A stretch of 64,000 bases of DNA from Luteitalea pratensis (GCF_001618865.1 NZ_CP015136.1:4251001-4315000); one strand, 5' to 3'. Shown: positions 25,037 through 35,775, counted from the first letter of the stretch. Program-made: numbers and translations. Notes: generated from the letters alone by a model not told the origin.

Positions 25037-25762
25037 TCAGTCGAGTCGGAAATCGGCCCCGAGGTAGATGCGCTTGACCTCCTCGTCGGCCGCCAGTTCG
25101 CCTGGCGTTCCGCTCTTGAAGATGGTCCCCGCATGCACAATGTGGGCCCGATCCGTGATCTTCAAGGTCTCGCGGACATTATGGTCCGTAATGAGCACGC
25201 CGATGCCACGTTTTTTCAGGTGGAAGATGATTTTCTGGATGTCGGACACGGCGATCGGGTCGATTCCCGCAAACGGCTCGTCCAGCAGGATGAACTTGGG
25301 GTCGTTGACGAGCGCGCGGGTAATCTCTACCCGCCGCCGTTCGCCGCCCGACAGCGTGTACGCCTTGGACCGGGCGAGGTGCGTGAGCGACAACTCCGCC
25401 AGCAATTCCCTGCATCGTGCCCGACGTTGTGTACCGTCGAGCTTCAAAGTCTCCAGAATGGCCAGTACATTCTGCTCGACCGTGAGGCCGCGGAAGATCG
25501 ACGCCTCCTGGGGAAGGTACGCCAGCCCCTTCCTGGCACGGACGTAGATCGGGTCGGCGGTGACGTCCACCGCGTCGAGGGTCACCGTGCCCGAATCGGG
25601 GCGCGTCAACCCGACGCACATGTAGAACGTCGTCGTCTTGCCGGCCCCGTTCGGACCAAGCAGGCCCACGACTTCCCCAGAGTGCACCTCGAGGCTCACG
25701 CCGGCGACGACGGTACGGCCGCCGTAGGACTTCGTGAGGCGATCGGTTTGCAACAGGGCCAT
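25037..25762 (-). CDS. lptB: LPS export ABC transporter ATPase LptB
   Basis: A 241-residue ABC ATPase. Walker A is [19 protein letters not shown], the Q-loop [14 protein letters not shown] is specific to LptB, the signature is [11 protein letters not shown], and Walker B is [13 protein letters not shown]. The H-loop is [11 protein letters not shown]. Two copies would power LPS extraction with the fused LptFG encoded 21 kb away. It begins directly after the lptC/A-like gene: the stop of that gene and the ATG of lptB are adjacent, consistent with joint translation. Confidence 0.95.
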   Translation of the reverse strand: MALLQTDRLTKSYGGRTVVAGVSLEVHSGEVVGLLGPNGAGKTTTFYMCVGLTRPDSGTVTLDAVDVTADPIYVRARKGLAYLPQEASIFRGLTVEQNVLAILETLKLDGTQRRARCRELLAELSLTHLARSKAYTLSGGERRRVEITRALVNDPKFILLDEPFAGIDPIAVSDIQKIIFHLKKRGIGVLITDHNVRETLKITDRAHIVHAGTIFKSGTPGELAADEEVKRIYLGADFRLD

Positions 25763-27871
25763 TTATGACGGCTTCAGGGCGGGGCACGTCCCGGCGGTGC
25801 GCCCCTGCGTGCGGGTGGACTGGTTGCCGTCCACCGAGATGACATCGGATGCGCGATAGAACGTCAGGCGCCGGCCTGTCGTCTCGCGACACTCACTGGG
25901 AAACTGCTCGAGGACCACCACGGGCGTGCCCCCCATCACGTAGCGCCCGTCCTTGGTGAAATACGTCAACCGCGCGCCAGTGGCGTGACGAGTCGATGTC
26001 TGCAGCGTGACCGCCTCGTAGGCTTCGAGCCGTTCGAGTTCACGACCGCCTTCGAGCAGGAACATCTCGATCCGTGCCCCGCGCAGGTCGCCGTCGCGCG
26101 TGCTCACCAGGCGGGCGGTGTTGCGCAGGATGGCCGTGCGCGCCTTGTCCTGGTACTCGAGTTCGTTGGCCGTGCCGGTGGTGACGTTGCGTTGCGGCTT
26201 GCCGGTGGTGGCGTCGGATTCCTCGAGTTCCATCACCGTCCGCACCTTACCGACCGCGAGCAGGTTGCCGGTGTCCTCGTCGAGCGTGATCGTGTCGCCC
26301 TTGATGGACGTCGCGCCCTGCCAGATTTGTGCGTCGCCCTTGTACGCGGCCATCTTCGCCTTGCGCTCGAGCGTCGCCGCGGTCACGTTCACGGGCTCGT
26401 CGGCTTTGAACATGCCTGGGCGGGCCGGTCCATCGCTTCCACCCTGCAGCACCGATCGCACGTCGGTCTCCGCGACCACGTCGTCACCGCCGCCGATGAT
26501 ATGGATGATGCGCGCCTGCACCGATCCGCGGGTGTCGTCGATGCGCGCCATCAGCGGCGTACCCTCGGCGCTCAGCGTGATGTCGCCCGACTCCGTGCGG
26601 TACACCAGCCGCGGCGCGGATGCGGTCCGTTCGGCGTCCTTCACGGAGACAGCGCCGGTGAACGTGGCACGGTCGATCGCGTCGAGGCTGCCCCGCGTCT
26701 GCAGATCCAGCGTCTCGGCGGTGATCGTCCGATCCATGGCGGTCTGCCCCTTGCCGGCCGTTCGCGTTTCCTTGAACGTGACGTTCTTGTTGAAGGTCGC
26801 CCCCGTCAGGCCGCGATCCGGCTGGCCGGTGCCGGTCAGCGTATCGCCGCTGATGACGCGTGCCGGCGTCGCTGCCGCCTGCGGCACCGTGAGCCTAGCG
26901 GACTCCTGCGCGGTGAGGCCGGTCATCGTCGAGCCATCCGCGCCGAGTTGCATGTCGATCAACGAGGCGTCGAGGCGTCGGCCGGTGCCCCCGCCCTGGG
27001 CGCGGAACTGGACCGCAGCCTTCTCGGCCAACGTGACCTGGCGCAGCGTTCGTCCGTCCGGCTGGTACGCGAGGTTGATGTCGGTCGACGCCATCTGCTG
27101 CAACTGTTGCGGCGCAGGCATCGACACGCTCGAACTCCCACGCAGTTCGACCAGTTCGATGATGTCGGCGGCAGGCTGCATGAATACCGTGATGCTGTCG
27201 CCGGCCAGCGTCTGCCCATCATGGACGACCGAGGCGGCATCCTGGAGACGGATGTAGCGCTCGGCCCGCGCGAAGCCGGCTGATCCGGCGCGCATGTGGG
27301 TCTCGGATTGCCCCTGGCCCGGTGGCACGTCGATGACCGCGCGCGCGAGCATCCACAGCACGTCGCGCGTGTTGTCGTAGGTCGCGCCAATCGAGGAGCC
27401 CGTCGTGGTCCCCTTGGTGAAGGTGACCGCCCCGGGGATCCGGATGATGCCGTCGGTCGAATCGTAGGTCGCTTCGCCGCCCTTCATCGTCAGTCCGTCG
27501 GTCGCCGTCAGCGAGACGTGACCGTTCACGCGGACCTGGGCGCTGTCCTTGGTGACCTCCGCCTCGTCGCCGCTGATGGTGAAGCCGCGACGATCGTCGC
27601 GCGGGGGCACCGTGACCACGACCGACTGGAAGACGGTGCGGCCATCGGGATACGTCCGCAGCCCCTTGTGCTGCAGGTCCATGTCGCGCGCCTGGCCGCG
27701 GGTCCGGGTGATCAGGCCGCCGCTCGACTCGACAACGGCGTTGGGGTCGGTGCGCGGATCGGTGGCCTGGCCGGTCATGAGGGACCGCCCGCGCAGTTGC
27801 AGGCCGAGCCAAGTGGCAAAGGCGATGGCGAATGCCGCGAGTACGTACCGCAGCAGCGTCCGCAGGCGCAT
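25763..27871 (-). CDS. LptC/LptA-like LPS transport protein, large form
   Basis: A 702-residue protein with an N-terminal membrane anchor (LLRYVLAAFAIAFATWLGL) and a long periplasmic part. The first 200 residues resemble LptC (GFTISGDEAEVTKDSAQVRV, LTMKGGEATYDSTDGIIRIPG). The rest holds repeated OstA/LptA-like beta-jellyroll strands (ISGDTLTGTG, YRTESGDITLSAEGTPL, IKGDTITLDEDTGNLLAVGK and RLTYFTKDGRYVMGGTPVVV). Separate LptC and LptA are each about 180-200 residues, so this looks like a joined LptC-LptA bridge. It sits where both genes normally lie, just before lptB, and no separate lptA is present. ATG at 27871 overlaps the recJ stop (TGATG). Confidence 0.82.
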   Translation of the reverse strand: MRLRTLLRYVLAAFAIAFATWLGLQLRGRSLMTGQATDPRTDPNAVVESSGGLITRTRGQARDMDLQHKGLRTYPDGRTVFQSVVVTVPPRDDRRGFTISGDEAEVTKDSAQVRVNGHVSLTATDGLTMKGGEATYDSTDGIIRIPGAVTFTKGTTTGSSIGATYDNTRDVLWMLARAVIDVPPGQGQSETHMRAGSAGFARAERYIRLQDAASVVHDGQTLAGDSITVFMQPAADIIELVELRGSSSVSMPAPQQLQQMASTDINLAYQPDGRTLRQVTLAEKAAVQFRAQGGGTGRRLDASLIDMQLGADGSTMTGLTAQESARLTVPQAAATPARVISGDTLTGTGQPDRGLTGATFNKNVTFKETRTAGKGQTAMDRTITAETLDLQTRGSLDAIDRATFTGAVSVKDAERTASAPRLVYRTESGDITLSAEGTPLMARIDDTRGSVQARIIHIIGGGDDVVAETDVRSVLQGGSDGPARPGMFKADEPVNVTAATLERKAKMAAYKGDAQIWQGATSIKGDTITLDEDTGNLLAVGKVRTVMELEESDATTGKPQRNVTTGTANELEYQDKARTAILRNTARLVSTRDGDLRGARIEMFLLEGGRELERLEAYEAVTLQTSTRHATGARLTYFTKDGRYVMGGTPVVVLEQFPSECRETTGRRLTFYRASDVISVDGNQSTRTQGRTAGTCPALKPS

Positions 27872-29610
27872 CAGGCCGTCCCCGGGGACACGGTCTGATC
27901 GGGACACCGCAGGTCGGCCACCGTCAACTCGATCGTGGTCTCGCCCCGGAAGGTCTGCTTGTCCAGCGAATACGCGAGGCGCAGCGATTGCCTGTGCTGC
28001 TCCCATTGCGCGGCCTTCTCCGCCGCGCGCCACGCGATCGCGTTGAAGACCCGCCCGTCCTGGCGGACCTGCACCTTGAGGTGTCGATCCTTGATGCGCC
28101 GTGGCGTCCCGAGCAGCTCCACGCCAGTCGCATCGAACACCGGCTTGGCGTTGGCCAGGCCGAATGGCGCCATCTGCTCCAGGCCGGCGACGACGCGCGA
28201 GTCGATGCCGGCGAGCCGCAGTTCGCTGTCGATCCGGAGCCGCGGCATCAGATCGGTCGGTTCGAGGCAGGCCAGGCCGTGCGCGTTGATACGATCCCTG
28301 AATTCCGGGATGCGGTCGGCGGTCATCGTCAGGCCGGCGGCCTGCTTGTGTCCGCCGTACTTCTCGAACAGGTCGGCACAGCCGTCGAGGGCGCCGAGCA
28401 TGTCGAAAGCGGCAATAGACCGGCACGAACCGTGCGCGATGCCGTCCTCGACCGACAGGACGATCGACGGCTTGTAGAACGCGTCGACGAGCTTGGACGC
28501 GACGATGCCGATGACGCCGCGATGCCAGCCCTCGCCTGCCACGACGAGGACGTTGTGAGCGCCGATGCGGACGTCGGTCTCGACCTGCTTCTTCGCGTCG
28601 GCGACGATGTCGGCTTCGTAGGCCTGGCGGCGGGTGTTCTCTTCGCCGAGTTGCTCGGCGAGCCGCCGCACTTGGTCGAGCTGGGACTCGTCGCTTGCGA
28701 GCAGCAGGCGCGTGGCGAGGTCGGGCGTGCTCATGCGACCTGCCGCGTTGACGCGCGGCGCAATCACGAACGCGACGTGGAACCCGTCGATGGCCGTGTT
28801 CTGCAGGCCGGCCGATTCGAGCAGCGTCCGCAGGCCGACGGTGTGCGGCCCTTGTGACAGCCGTTGCAGACCGAGCTTGGCGATGATCCGGTTCTCGCCG
28901 ACCAGTGGAACGACGTCCGCGACGGTGCCGATCGCCGCCAGTTTCAGGAACGCCGGCAGCCATTTCTCGCGATCGAACCGCTGACACAAGGCCTGGACGA
29001 CCTTGAACGCCACGCCAACGCCCGCGAGGTTCTTGTCCGGGTACGTGCAGTCGGGGCGCTTCGGGTTGATCACCGCCAGCGCGGACGGCAGGACCGCCTC
29101 CGGTTCGTGATGATCGGTGATGATCAGATCGACGCCGAGTTCGCGCGCACGGCGCGCCGCCTCGCCGCTGCGGATACCGCAATCGACCGACACGATCACC
29201 CGTACGCCATCGGCGTGCAGTCGCTCAACGGCCGGCACCTGCAGCCCGTAGCCGTCGCGCAGGCGCTCCGGGATGAAATGCGTGACGTCGCCGCCGAGCA
29301 GTTCCAATGCCCGGCGCAGGATCACCGTCGAGGTCACGCCATCGACGTCGTAGTCGCCATGGATCGCGATGCGCTCCTTTCGTGCGAGCGCGGCGCACAG
29401 CCGATCGACGGCGGCACGCATGTCCGTCAGCCCGTAGGGGTCGTGCAACTGCGACAGCTGTGGATACAGGAAGCGATGCGCCGACTCCGGGTCGCCGTGG
29501 CCGCGATGACACAGCAGGCGGGCGACGACGGGAGACACGTCGAGGGCGGCGGCCAGCGACTGCGCGGCCGTCTCGTCACAGACGACGGGGTCCCAGATCA
29601 GCGTCCGCAT
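27871..29610 (-). CDS. recJ: Single-stranded-DNA-specific exonuclease RecJ
   Basis: A 579-residue 5'-3' ssDNA exonuclease. The DHH domain carries IAIHGDYDVDGVTSTVIL, the ITDHHEPE motif that gives the family its name, and SVDCGIRSGEAA. The DHHA1 domain carries GEGWHRGVIGIVASKLVD and YGGHKQAAGLTM. A C-terminal OB-fold follows (GVELLGTPRRIKDRHLKVQV). It acts in recombination and mismatch repair. The start follows accA by 25 bp, and the stop overlaps the next start. Confidence 0.95.
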   Translation of the reverse strand: MRTLIWDPVVCDETAAQSLAAALDVSPVVARLLCHRGHGDPESAHRFLYPQLSQLHDPYGLTDMRAAVDRLCAALARKERIAIHGDYDVDGVTSTVILRRALELLGGDVTHFIPERLRDGYGLQVPAVERLHADGVRVIVSVDCGIRSGEAARRARELGVDLIITDHHEPEAVLPSALAVINPKRPDCTYPDKNLAGVGVAFKVVQALCQRFDREKWLPAFLKLAAIGTVADVVPLVGENRIIAKLGLQRLSQGPHTVGLRTLLESAGLQNTAIDGFHVAFVIAPRVNAAGRMSTPDLATRLLLASDESQLDQVRRLAEQLGEENTRRQAYEADIVADAKKQVETDVRIGAHNVLVVAGEGWHRGVIGIVASKLVDAFYKPSIVLSVEDGIAHGSCRSIAAFDMLGALDGCADLFEKYGGHKQAAGLTMTADRIPEFRDRINAHGLACLEPTDLMPRLRIDSELRLAGIDSRVVAGLEQMAPFGLANAKPVFDATGVELLGTPRRIKDRHLKVQVRQDGRVFNAIAWRAAEKAAQWEQHRQSLRLAYSLDKQTFRGETTIELTVADLRCPDQTVSPGTA

Positions 29611-29635
29611 GGTGCTGCGATTCCGGGTGTCGGAA

Positions 29636-30607
29636 TCAGGAGGCCGTACCGGAGATCTCGGCGCCGAGGCGACCGATGCGGCGGAACTTCTCGTAGCGAC
29701 GCTCGAGGCGTTCGGCCTCGGGCATGGCCATCAGCCGCTGCAGGGCGGGCCAGAGAGCCTCGTCGAGGCGCGAGGCGGCGAAGTCGTAGTCCTGGTGCGC
29801 GCCACCGGCCGGCTCGGGGATGATGCCGTCCACGATCTCCCGGGCCATCAGATCGGGCGCGGTCATCTTGAGGGCATCGGCCGCTTCGACCTTCTTGGCG
29901 GCGTCGCGCCAGAGGATCGCGGCGCAGCCCTCGGGCGGGATGACGCTGTAGACCGCGTACTCCTGCATGAGCACCGTGTCGCCGACGGCAATCCCGAGAG
30001 CGCCGCCGCTGCCCCCTTCGCCCGTCACGACGACGAGAATCGGGGTGTTCAGGACCGCCATCTCCCGCAGGTTCAACGCGATCGCCTCGGCAATGCCACG
30101 CTCTTCGGACTCCATGCCGGGGTAGGCGGCCGGGGTGTCCACCAGGCAAATCACGGGACGGCGGAATTTCTCGGCCAGTTGCATGGCACGAAGCGCCTTC
30201 CGGTAGCCCTCCGGACGCGCGTACCCGAAGTTGCGCGTGATCTTCTGCTTGGTGTCGCGGCCCTTCTGGTGGCCGACGAGGAGCACCGGCTGTTCGTGGA
30301 AATCGGCAAAACCGGTGACGATCGCCTGATCGTCGCCGAAGCGCCGATCGCCGTGGATCTCGGTGAAGTTGGGCCAGATCCGGGCCACGTAGTCGAGCAG
30401 GTACGGGCGCTGGGGATGGCGCGCGACGAGCACGCGCTGCCAGGGGGTCAGCCGCGCGAACAGGTCCTGGCGGACCTGCTTGGCGCGGGTCTGCAGCCGT
30501 GCGATCTCACCGGCCCGCTCGGGCGTCGGCGGCTGGCTGCCAAGCTGGGCAATCTCCTTCAGGAGTGCGGCGACGGGCTCCTCGAACTCGAGGGTGTCCA
30601 CGGACAT
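29636..30607 (-). CDS. accA: Acetyl-CoA carboxylase carboxyltransferase subunit alpha
   Basis: A 323-residue subunit of the carboxyltransferase that makes malonyl-CoA for fatty-acid synthesis. Family blocks include FTEIHGDRRFGDDQAIVTGF, GHQKGRDTKQKITRNFGYA, RPVICLVDTPAAYPG, ERGIAEAIA and VTGEGGSGGALGIAVGD. The beta subunit (accD) is not in the window. ATG at 30607 begins MSVDTLEFEEPVAALLKEI. GTG at 30637, inside the end of dnaE, would add ten non-family residues. Confidence 0.95.
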   Translation of the reverse strand: MSVDTLEFEEPVAALLKEIAQLGSQPPTPERAGEIARLQTRAKQVRQDLFARLTPWQRVLVARHPQRPYLLDYVARIWPNFTEIHGDRRFGDDQAIVTGFADFHEQPVLLVGHQKGRDTKQKITRNFGYARPEGYRKALRAMQLAEKFRRPVICLVDTPAAYPGMESEERGIAEAIALNLREMAVLNTPILVVVTGEGGSGGALGIAVGDTVLMQEYAVYSVIPPEGCAAILWRDAAKKVEAADALKMTAPDLMAREIVDGIIPEPAGGAHQDYDFAASRLDEALWPALQRLMAMPEAERLERRYEKFRRIGRLGAEISGTAS

Positions 30608-30617
30608 GACGGTCAGG

Positions 30618-33600
30618 TTACCGCAGTTTGACGGCACCGACCCCGCACAGACGCTCGAGGTCGGCCACCAGTTGTTCGGAAGGCCGCACCAGGACCATCC
30701 CCAGTTCGGCGAGCACGCGCATCGGCCGCGGCAGGTCGCGGATCTCGACCTCCAGACGCACGCGGCGATCGCCGCGGTGGCGCAGCAACACCACGGCCAC
30801 GTCCTCGAACATCGTCCGCGACGGCGTCTTAAGCGAGATCACGACCTCGCGGGACAGCGTCTCGTTAAGTGAGGAGAGCGGCTTGATTTCGCTTGCCAGG
30901 ATCTTCGCGGTGTCATCGCCAGCCTCGAGCTTGCCGCGCACCAGGACCATGCGGTCGTTCTCGATCGCGTGGGCGAAGTTGCGGAATGTCTCGGGGAAGG
31001 CCACCACCTCGAGCGAGGCATCGAGGTCCTCGAGCATGAACGCCGCCATGCGGTCGCCCTTCTTGGTCTTGACCTGCCGGACACCACTGATGATGCCGCC
31101 GACCAGCACGTCGGCCGCCGCCTCGGTGCATTGCCCGATCGGCCGTGCCCCGGCCTTGGCCAGGTCGTCCTGGTGCGCTGCCAGCGGGTGCCCGCTCAGG
31201 TAGAGGCCCAGCGCTTCCTTTTCGAAGGCGAGCACCTGGGCGTTCGGGAAAGGCTCGGCATCAGGCAATGCGAGGTCAGACGCGGTGAGGGCCCCGTCGT
31301 CGGAGCCATCCTCGCCGCCGAACATCGAGTCGAACAACTGCGTCTGGCCACGGTCGCGGTCCTTCTGGATGCGGTTGCCGTGTTCGAGCGCGCGATCGAT
31401 GGCTGCGCACAACCGCGCGCGCCGCGAGGTGATCGGCTCGTCAGGCGGGGCGAGCGAGTCGAGCGCGCCCGCCTTGGCGAGGCTCTCGAGCACGCGCTTG
31501 TTGACCAGGCGCAGGTCGGCGTGTTCGCACACGCTGCGCAGCGCGTCGATGCGGCCACCGCGCTCCGTGCGCACGCCGAGGATCGACTTGATCGCGCCTT
31601 CGCCGACATTCTTCACCGCCGTCAGGCCGAAGCGGACACCCTCCGGTTCGACGGTGAACGGCAGCTGGCTCAGGTTGACGTCGGGGGGCAGGACGGGCAC
31701 GCCGAGGTCGCGACACTCGCCGAGGTACTGCGACAGCTTGTCGGTGTTCTGCGCCTCGATGGTCAGCAGCGCCGCCATGAAGTAGCGCGGGTAGTTGGCC
31801 TTGAGGTAGCCCGTCTGGTACGCGAGCAGCGCGTACGTGGTCGAGTGCGACTTGTTGAAGCCATAGCCGGCGAAGTACGCCAGCAGGTCGAAGATCTCGC
31901 CGGCCTTCTTCTCCGACAGCTTGTTCTCGATGGCCCCGTGCACGAAGCGATCGCGCTGCGCGGCCATGACCTTGGGATCCTTCTTTCCCATCGCCTTGCG
32001 CAGCACGTCGGCTTCGCCCATCGTGAAGCCGCCGACATCGCGGGCCACGCGCATGACCTGTTCCTGGTACGCGATCACCCCGTACGTGTCGCTGAGGATC
32101 GGCTCCATCTGCGGCACCATGTACGTGATCGGCTCGCGCCCGTGGCGACGGTTCACGAAGCTGTCGACGACGCCGGCGCCAAGCGGCCCCGGCCGGTACA
32201 ACGCGTTCAGGGCGATGAGGTCGTCGAAGCGTGACGGCTTGGCCTTGCGCAGCACCTCGCGCATTCCCGATGACTCGAACTGGAAGACGCCCGCGGTCTG
32301 CCCGTCGGCAAACAGCGCGAAGGTCTTCTGGTCGTCCATCGGGATGGCGTCGATGTCGAGCGTCTCGCCGGTCGTGCGCCTGATCTCCTTCAGCGCATCG
32401 TCGATCAGCGTCAGCGTGCTGAGGCCGAGAAAGTCCATCTTGAGGAGCCCCATCCTCTCGATTTCCTTCATCGCCCACTGGGTGACGATTTCGTCGCGCG
32501 CCCCCTTGTACAGCGGCGCGTAGTCGGTGATGGCGCTGGGCGCAATCACGACACCGGCGGCGTGCACCGAGGCATGCCGCGTCATGCCCTCGAGGCGCTG
32601 ACCGATCTCGAGCAACTCCTTCACCTTCGGGTCGCTGTCGCGCAACTGCTTGAGCGCCGGGTTCTCGGCAAGCGCCTTCTCGAGCGTCATGTCGAGCGCC
32701 GGCGGAATCAGCTTGGCGACCCTGTCGACGTCCGCGTAGGTCATGTCGAGGACGCGGCCGACGTCGCGCACGACCGCCTTGGCCTTCATGGTGCCGAAGG
32801 TGATGATCTGCGCGACGTTCTCGCGGCCGTACTTGCGCGTGACGTACTCGATCACCTCGCCGCGGCGGCGCTCGCAGAAATCGATGTCGATATCGGGCAT
32901 CGACACGCGCTCGGGATTCAGGAAGCGCTCGAAGATGAGGTCGAACTCGATCGGGTCCACGTCGGTGATGCGGAGGCACCACGCGACGACGCTGCCGGCG
33001 GCCGATCCGCGACCCGGTCCGACCGGGATCCCCTGCTCGCGCGCGTACCGGATGAAGTCCCAGACGATGAGGAAGTACCCGGTGTACCCCATCTTCTGGA
33101 TCATCGCGATCTCGTAGTCGAGGCGCGTCGCGTACTCGTCGAGAGTGTGCCGGAGCGCGCCGCGGCCGATCAGTTCCTGCAGCCGCGGCAGCCGCCCCGC
33201 AAAGCCCTCGCGGGTGATCCGTTCGAAGTGCCCGTCGAGGGTCTCCCCCGCCGGGACGTCGAAGTTGGGCAGGTGGTAGCCCTTCGCGTCGAGGTTGACG
33301 TGGCATCGCTCGGCGATGCGCGCCGTGTTGGTGAGCGCGTCGGGATACTCGCCGAAACGCTCCCACATCTGCTCGGGCGTCTTCAGGTAGAACTCGTCGG
33401 ACCCGTACTTCAACCGATGCGCATCGTTGACCGACTTGCCGGTGCCGATGCACAGCAGGATGTCGTGCGGCTTGTGATCGCCGTTGCGCAGGTAGTGGAC
33501 GTCGTTGGTGATCACCATCGGGAGATCGAGCTCCCGTGCCAGCGACGGCAGGCTGTCGTTGACGACTTTCTGCTCGCGCAACCCCTGGTACTGCATCTCG

Positions 33601-34118
33601 AGAAAGAAGTTGCCCTTGCCGAAGATTTCCGCGTATTGCCCGGCCGCGGTCCTCGACTTCTCGATCTTGTCCTTGTAGATGCCCTCGGCGACCTCGCCCT
33701 TCAGACAGCTGCTGAGGCCGATCAGGCCGGCACTGTGCTTCTGCAGCAGTTGCTTGTCGATGCGGGGCTTGTAGTAGAAGCCGTCCGTGTAGCCCGAGGA
33801 CACCAGCTTGATCAGGTTGTGGTAGCCCTCGTTGGTCTCGGCCAGCAGCACCAGGTGGTTCTGCGTCTCGCCGGGCACACCGCTGCGGTCGCGACGATCG
33901 CCGGGCGCCACGTACACCTCGCAGCCGAGGATCGGACGCACGCCATGCTTCTTCGCCGTGTCGTAGAACACGACCGACGAGAACAGGTTGCCGTGCTCGG
34001 TGACGGCGAGCGACGGCATGCCGAGCCGCGCCGCTTCCTTCAACAGCTCGTCGACGCGGCAGGCGCCGTCCAGCAGCGAATACTCGGTGTGCAGGTGGAG
34101 GTGGACGAAGTCCTTCAC
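30618..34118 (-). CDS. dnaE: DNA polymerase III subunit alpha
   Basis: A 1166-residue replicative polymerase. The N-terminal PHP domain starts with FVHLHLHTEYSLLDGA. The polymerase domain carries the catalytic acidic residues in SMPDIDIDFCERRRGEVIEY and the GPGRGSAAGSVVAW block. A helix-hairpin-helix and an OB-fold (ADVLVGGIISGVRQVKTKKG) complete the DnaE1 layout. The length matches DnaE1 rather than DnaE2. GTG at 34118 is preceded by GGGAG and is 7 bp beyond the guaA stop. Confidence 0.96.
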   Translation of the reverse strand: MKDFVHLHLHTEYSLLDGACRVDELLKEAARLGMPSLAVTEHGNLFSSVVFYDTAKKHGVRPILGCEVYVAPGDRRDRSGVPGETQNHLVLLAETNEGYHNLIKLVSSGYTDGFYYKPRIDKQLLQKHSAGLIGLSSCLKGEVAEGIYKDKIEKSRTAAGQYAEIFGKGNFFLEMQYQGLREQKVVNDSLPSLARELDLPMVITNDVHYLRNGDHKPHDILLCIGTGKSVNDAHRLKYGSDEFYLKTPEQMWERFGEYPDALTNTARIAERCHVNLDAKGYHLPNFDVPAGETLDGHFERITREGFAGRLPRLQELIGRGALRHTLDEYATRLDYEIAMIQKMGYTGYFLIVWDFIRYAREQGIPVGPGRGSAAGSVVAWCLRITDVDPIEFDLIFERFLNPERVSMPDIDIDFCERRRGEVIEYVTRKYGRENVAQIITFGTMKAKAVVRDVGRVLDMTYADVDRVAKLIPPALDMTLEKALAENPALKQLRDSDPKVKELLEIGQRLEGMTRHASVHAAGVVIAPSAITDYAPLYKGARDEIVTQWAMKEIERMGLLKMDFLGLSTLTLIDDALKEIRRTTGETLDIDAIPMDDQKTFALFADGQTAGVFQFESSGMREVLRKAKPSRFDDLIALNALYRPGPLGAGVVDSFVNRRHGREPITYMVPQMEPILSDTYGVIAYQEQVMRVARDVGGFTMGEADVLRKAMGKKDPKVMAAQRDRFVHGAIENKLSEKKAGEIFDLLAYFAGYGFNKSHSTTYALLAYQTGYLKANYPRYFMAALLTIEAQNTDKLSQYLGECRDLGVPVLPPDVNLSQLPFTVEPEGVRFGLTAVKNVGEGAIKSILGVRTERGGRIDALRSVCEHADLRLVNKRVLESLAKAGALDSLAPPDEPITSRRARLCAAIDRALEHGNRIQKDRDRGQTQLFDSMFGGEDGSDDGALTASDLALPDAEPFPNAQVLAFEKEALGLYLSGHPLAAHQDDLAKAGARPIGQCTEAAADVLVGGIISGVRQVKTKKGDRMAAFMLEDLDASLEVVAFPETFRNFAHAIENDRMVLVRGKLEAGDDTAKILASEIKPLSSLNETLSREVVISLKTPSRTMFEDVAVVLLRHRGDRRVRLEVEIRDLPRPMRVLAELGMVLVRPSEQLVADLERLCGVGAVKLR

Positions 34119-34125
34119 GCGCGCG

Positions 34126-35712
34126 CTACTCCCACTCGATGGTGCTTGGTGGTTTGCTGCTGATGTCGTAGACGACGCGGTTGATGCCGCGCACCTCGTT
34201 GATGATGCGGCTGGATGCCTTCTTGAGCAATGCCATCGGCAGCGGCGCCCAGTCGGCCGTCATGAAGTCGGTCGTCTGCACCGCTCGCAACGCCACGACG
34301 TGCTCGTAGGTCCGGTAATCGCCCATCACACCGACGCTGCGAACCGGCAGGAACACGGCAAACGCCTGGCTCGTGAGGTCGTACCAGGTCTTGCCGGTCG
34401 CCTCGTCTCGCGTCGAGCGGAGTTCCTGGATGAAGATGTCGTCGGCGCGGCGCAGCAGCTCGGCGTACTCCGCTTTCACTTCCCCGAGAATGCGCACGCC
34501 AAGCCCCGGTCCTGGGAACGGATGACGATAGACCATCTCGGGCGGGAGGCCGAGCACGAGCCCCAGCTCACGCACTTCGTCCTTGAACAGTTCGCGCAGC
34601 GGCTCGAGCAGCGACAGGCCCAGCGTTTCCGGCAGGCCACCGACGTTGTGGTGGCTCTTGATCGTCTTGGACTTCTTCGTCTTGGCGCCGCCCGACTCGA
34701 CGACGTCGGGATAGATCGTGCCCTGCGCCAGCCACCTGGCATCGACCAGCGACGAGGCTTCGGCCTGGAACACCTCGACGAACTCGCGGCCGATGATCTT
34801 GCGCTTGGCTTCGGGGTCGGTCACGCCGGTCAGGTGACCGAGGAACTGCGCGCCGGCGTCCACGTGACGCACCTTCGCATGCAGCCGGCCGGCGAACATG
34901 TCCATCACCAGCGCCGCCTCGTTCAGGCGCAGCAACCCGTGATCGACGAACACGCACGTCAGCTGGTCACCGATCGCCTTGTGGATCAGTGCCGCCGCGA
35001 CGCTGGAGTCGACGCCGCCGGACAGCCCGAGGATGACGTGATCCTGCCCCACCTGCTCGCGGATCCGCGCCACCGCTTCGGTGACGTAATCGCCCATGCG
35101 CCAGTCGCCACGGCCGCCGCAGATGTCGCGCACGAACCGCGTCAGGATCGCCTGTCCCTGCTGCGTGTGCGTGACCTCGGGGTGGAACTGGACCGCGTAG
35201 TAGCCGCGCGCTTGGTCGGCCATCCCGGCGATGGGACAGCTCGGCGTGGACGCGAGCAGCGTGAACCCCGGCGGCATCGACGCCACCGAGTCGCCGTGGC
35301 TCATCCACACCTTGAGCATCCCGTGGCCTTCCGGCGACCGGAAGTCCTCCAGGTCCTCGAGGAGCCTGGTGTGCCCGTGCGCCCGCACCTCGGCGTACCC
35401 GAACTCGCGATGGTCGCTCCAGGACACCGCCCCACCGAGCTGCGCTGCCATCGTCTGCATGCCGTAGCAGATGCCGAGGACCGGGACGCCGCTCGTCCAC
35501 ACCTCGTCCGGCGCGCGGAGCTGGTGATCCTCGTAGGTGCTGCCGTGACTGCCCGAGAGGATGATCCCGATCGGCGCCAGGGCGGCAATCACATCACCCG
35601 ACACGTCGTGCGGGTGGATCTCGCAGTACACATGCGCCTCGCGCACCCGCCGCGCGATGAGCTGCGTCACCTGCGACCCGAAATCGAGGATCAGGACGGT
35701 CTGGTGGGACAT
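34126..35712 (-). CDS. guaA: GMP synthase (glutamine-hydrolysing)
   Basis: A 528-residue enzyme converting XMP to GMP. The N-terminal class-I amidotransferase has the nucleophile Cys in [10 protein letters not shown] and the His-Glu pair in [13 protein letters not shown]. The ATP-pyrophosphatase domain has the PP-loop [19 protein letters not shown]. The C-terminal dimerisation domain ends in the family terminus [10 protein letters not shown]. The usual LSGGP oxyanion-loop motif reads [11 protein letters not shown], a variant also known in other bacteria. It is the first gene of the 17-kb minus-strand run, and a TATAAT box lies 69 bp upstream. Confidence 0.96.
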   Translation of the reverse strand: MSHQTVLILDFGSQVTQLIARRVREAHVYCEIHPHDVSGDVIAALAPIGIILSGSHGSTYEDHQLRAPDEVWTSGVPVLGICYGMQTMAAQLGGAVSWSDHREFGYAEVRAHGHTRLLEDLEDFRSPEGHGMLKVWMSHGDSVASMPPGFTLLASTPSCPIAGMADQARGYYAVQFHPEVTHTQQGQAILTRFVRDICGGRGDWRMGDYVTEAVARIREQVGQDHVILGLSGGVDSSVAAALIHKAIGDQLTCVFVDHGLLRLNEAALVMDMFAGRLHAKVRHVDAGAQFLGHLTGVTDPEAKRKIIGREFVEVFQAEASSLVDARWLAQGTIYPDVVESGGAKTKKSKTIKSHHNVGGLPETLGLSLLEPLRELFKDEVRELGLVLGLPPEMVYRHPFPGPGLGVRILGEVKAEYAELLRRADDIFIQELRSTRDEATGKTWYDLTSQAFAVFLPVRSVGVMGDYRTYEHVVALRAVQTTDFMTADWAPLPMALLKKASSRIINEVRGINRVVYDISSKPPSTIEWE

Positions 35713-35775
35713 TCGGCAAATAGGCAGGATGCGGGAATGCCAGGCGCTGGTCTGTCGAAACCCAGCGCCGGGAAG

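Noticed and set aside
25763-29182. 1139-codon minus-strand frame as one large protein
   Set aside because: The part upstream of 27871 is the recJ coding region read in another frame; only the segment from the ATG at 27871 has LptC/LptA-like sequence.
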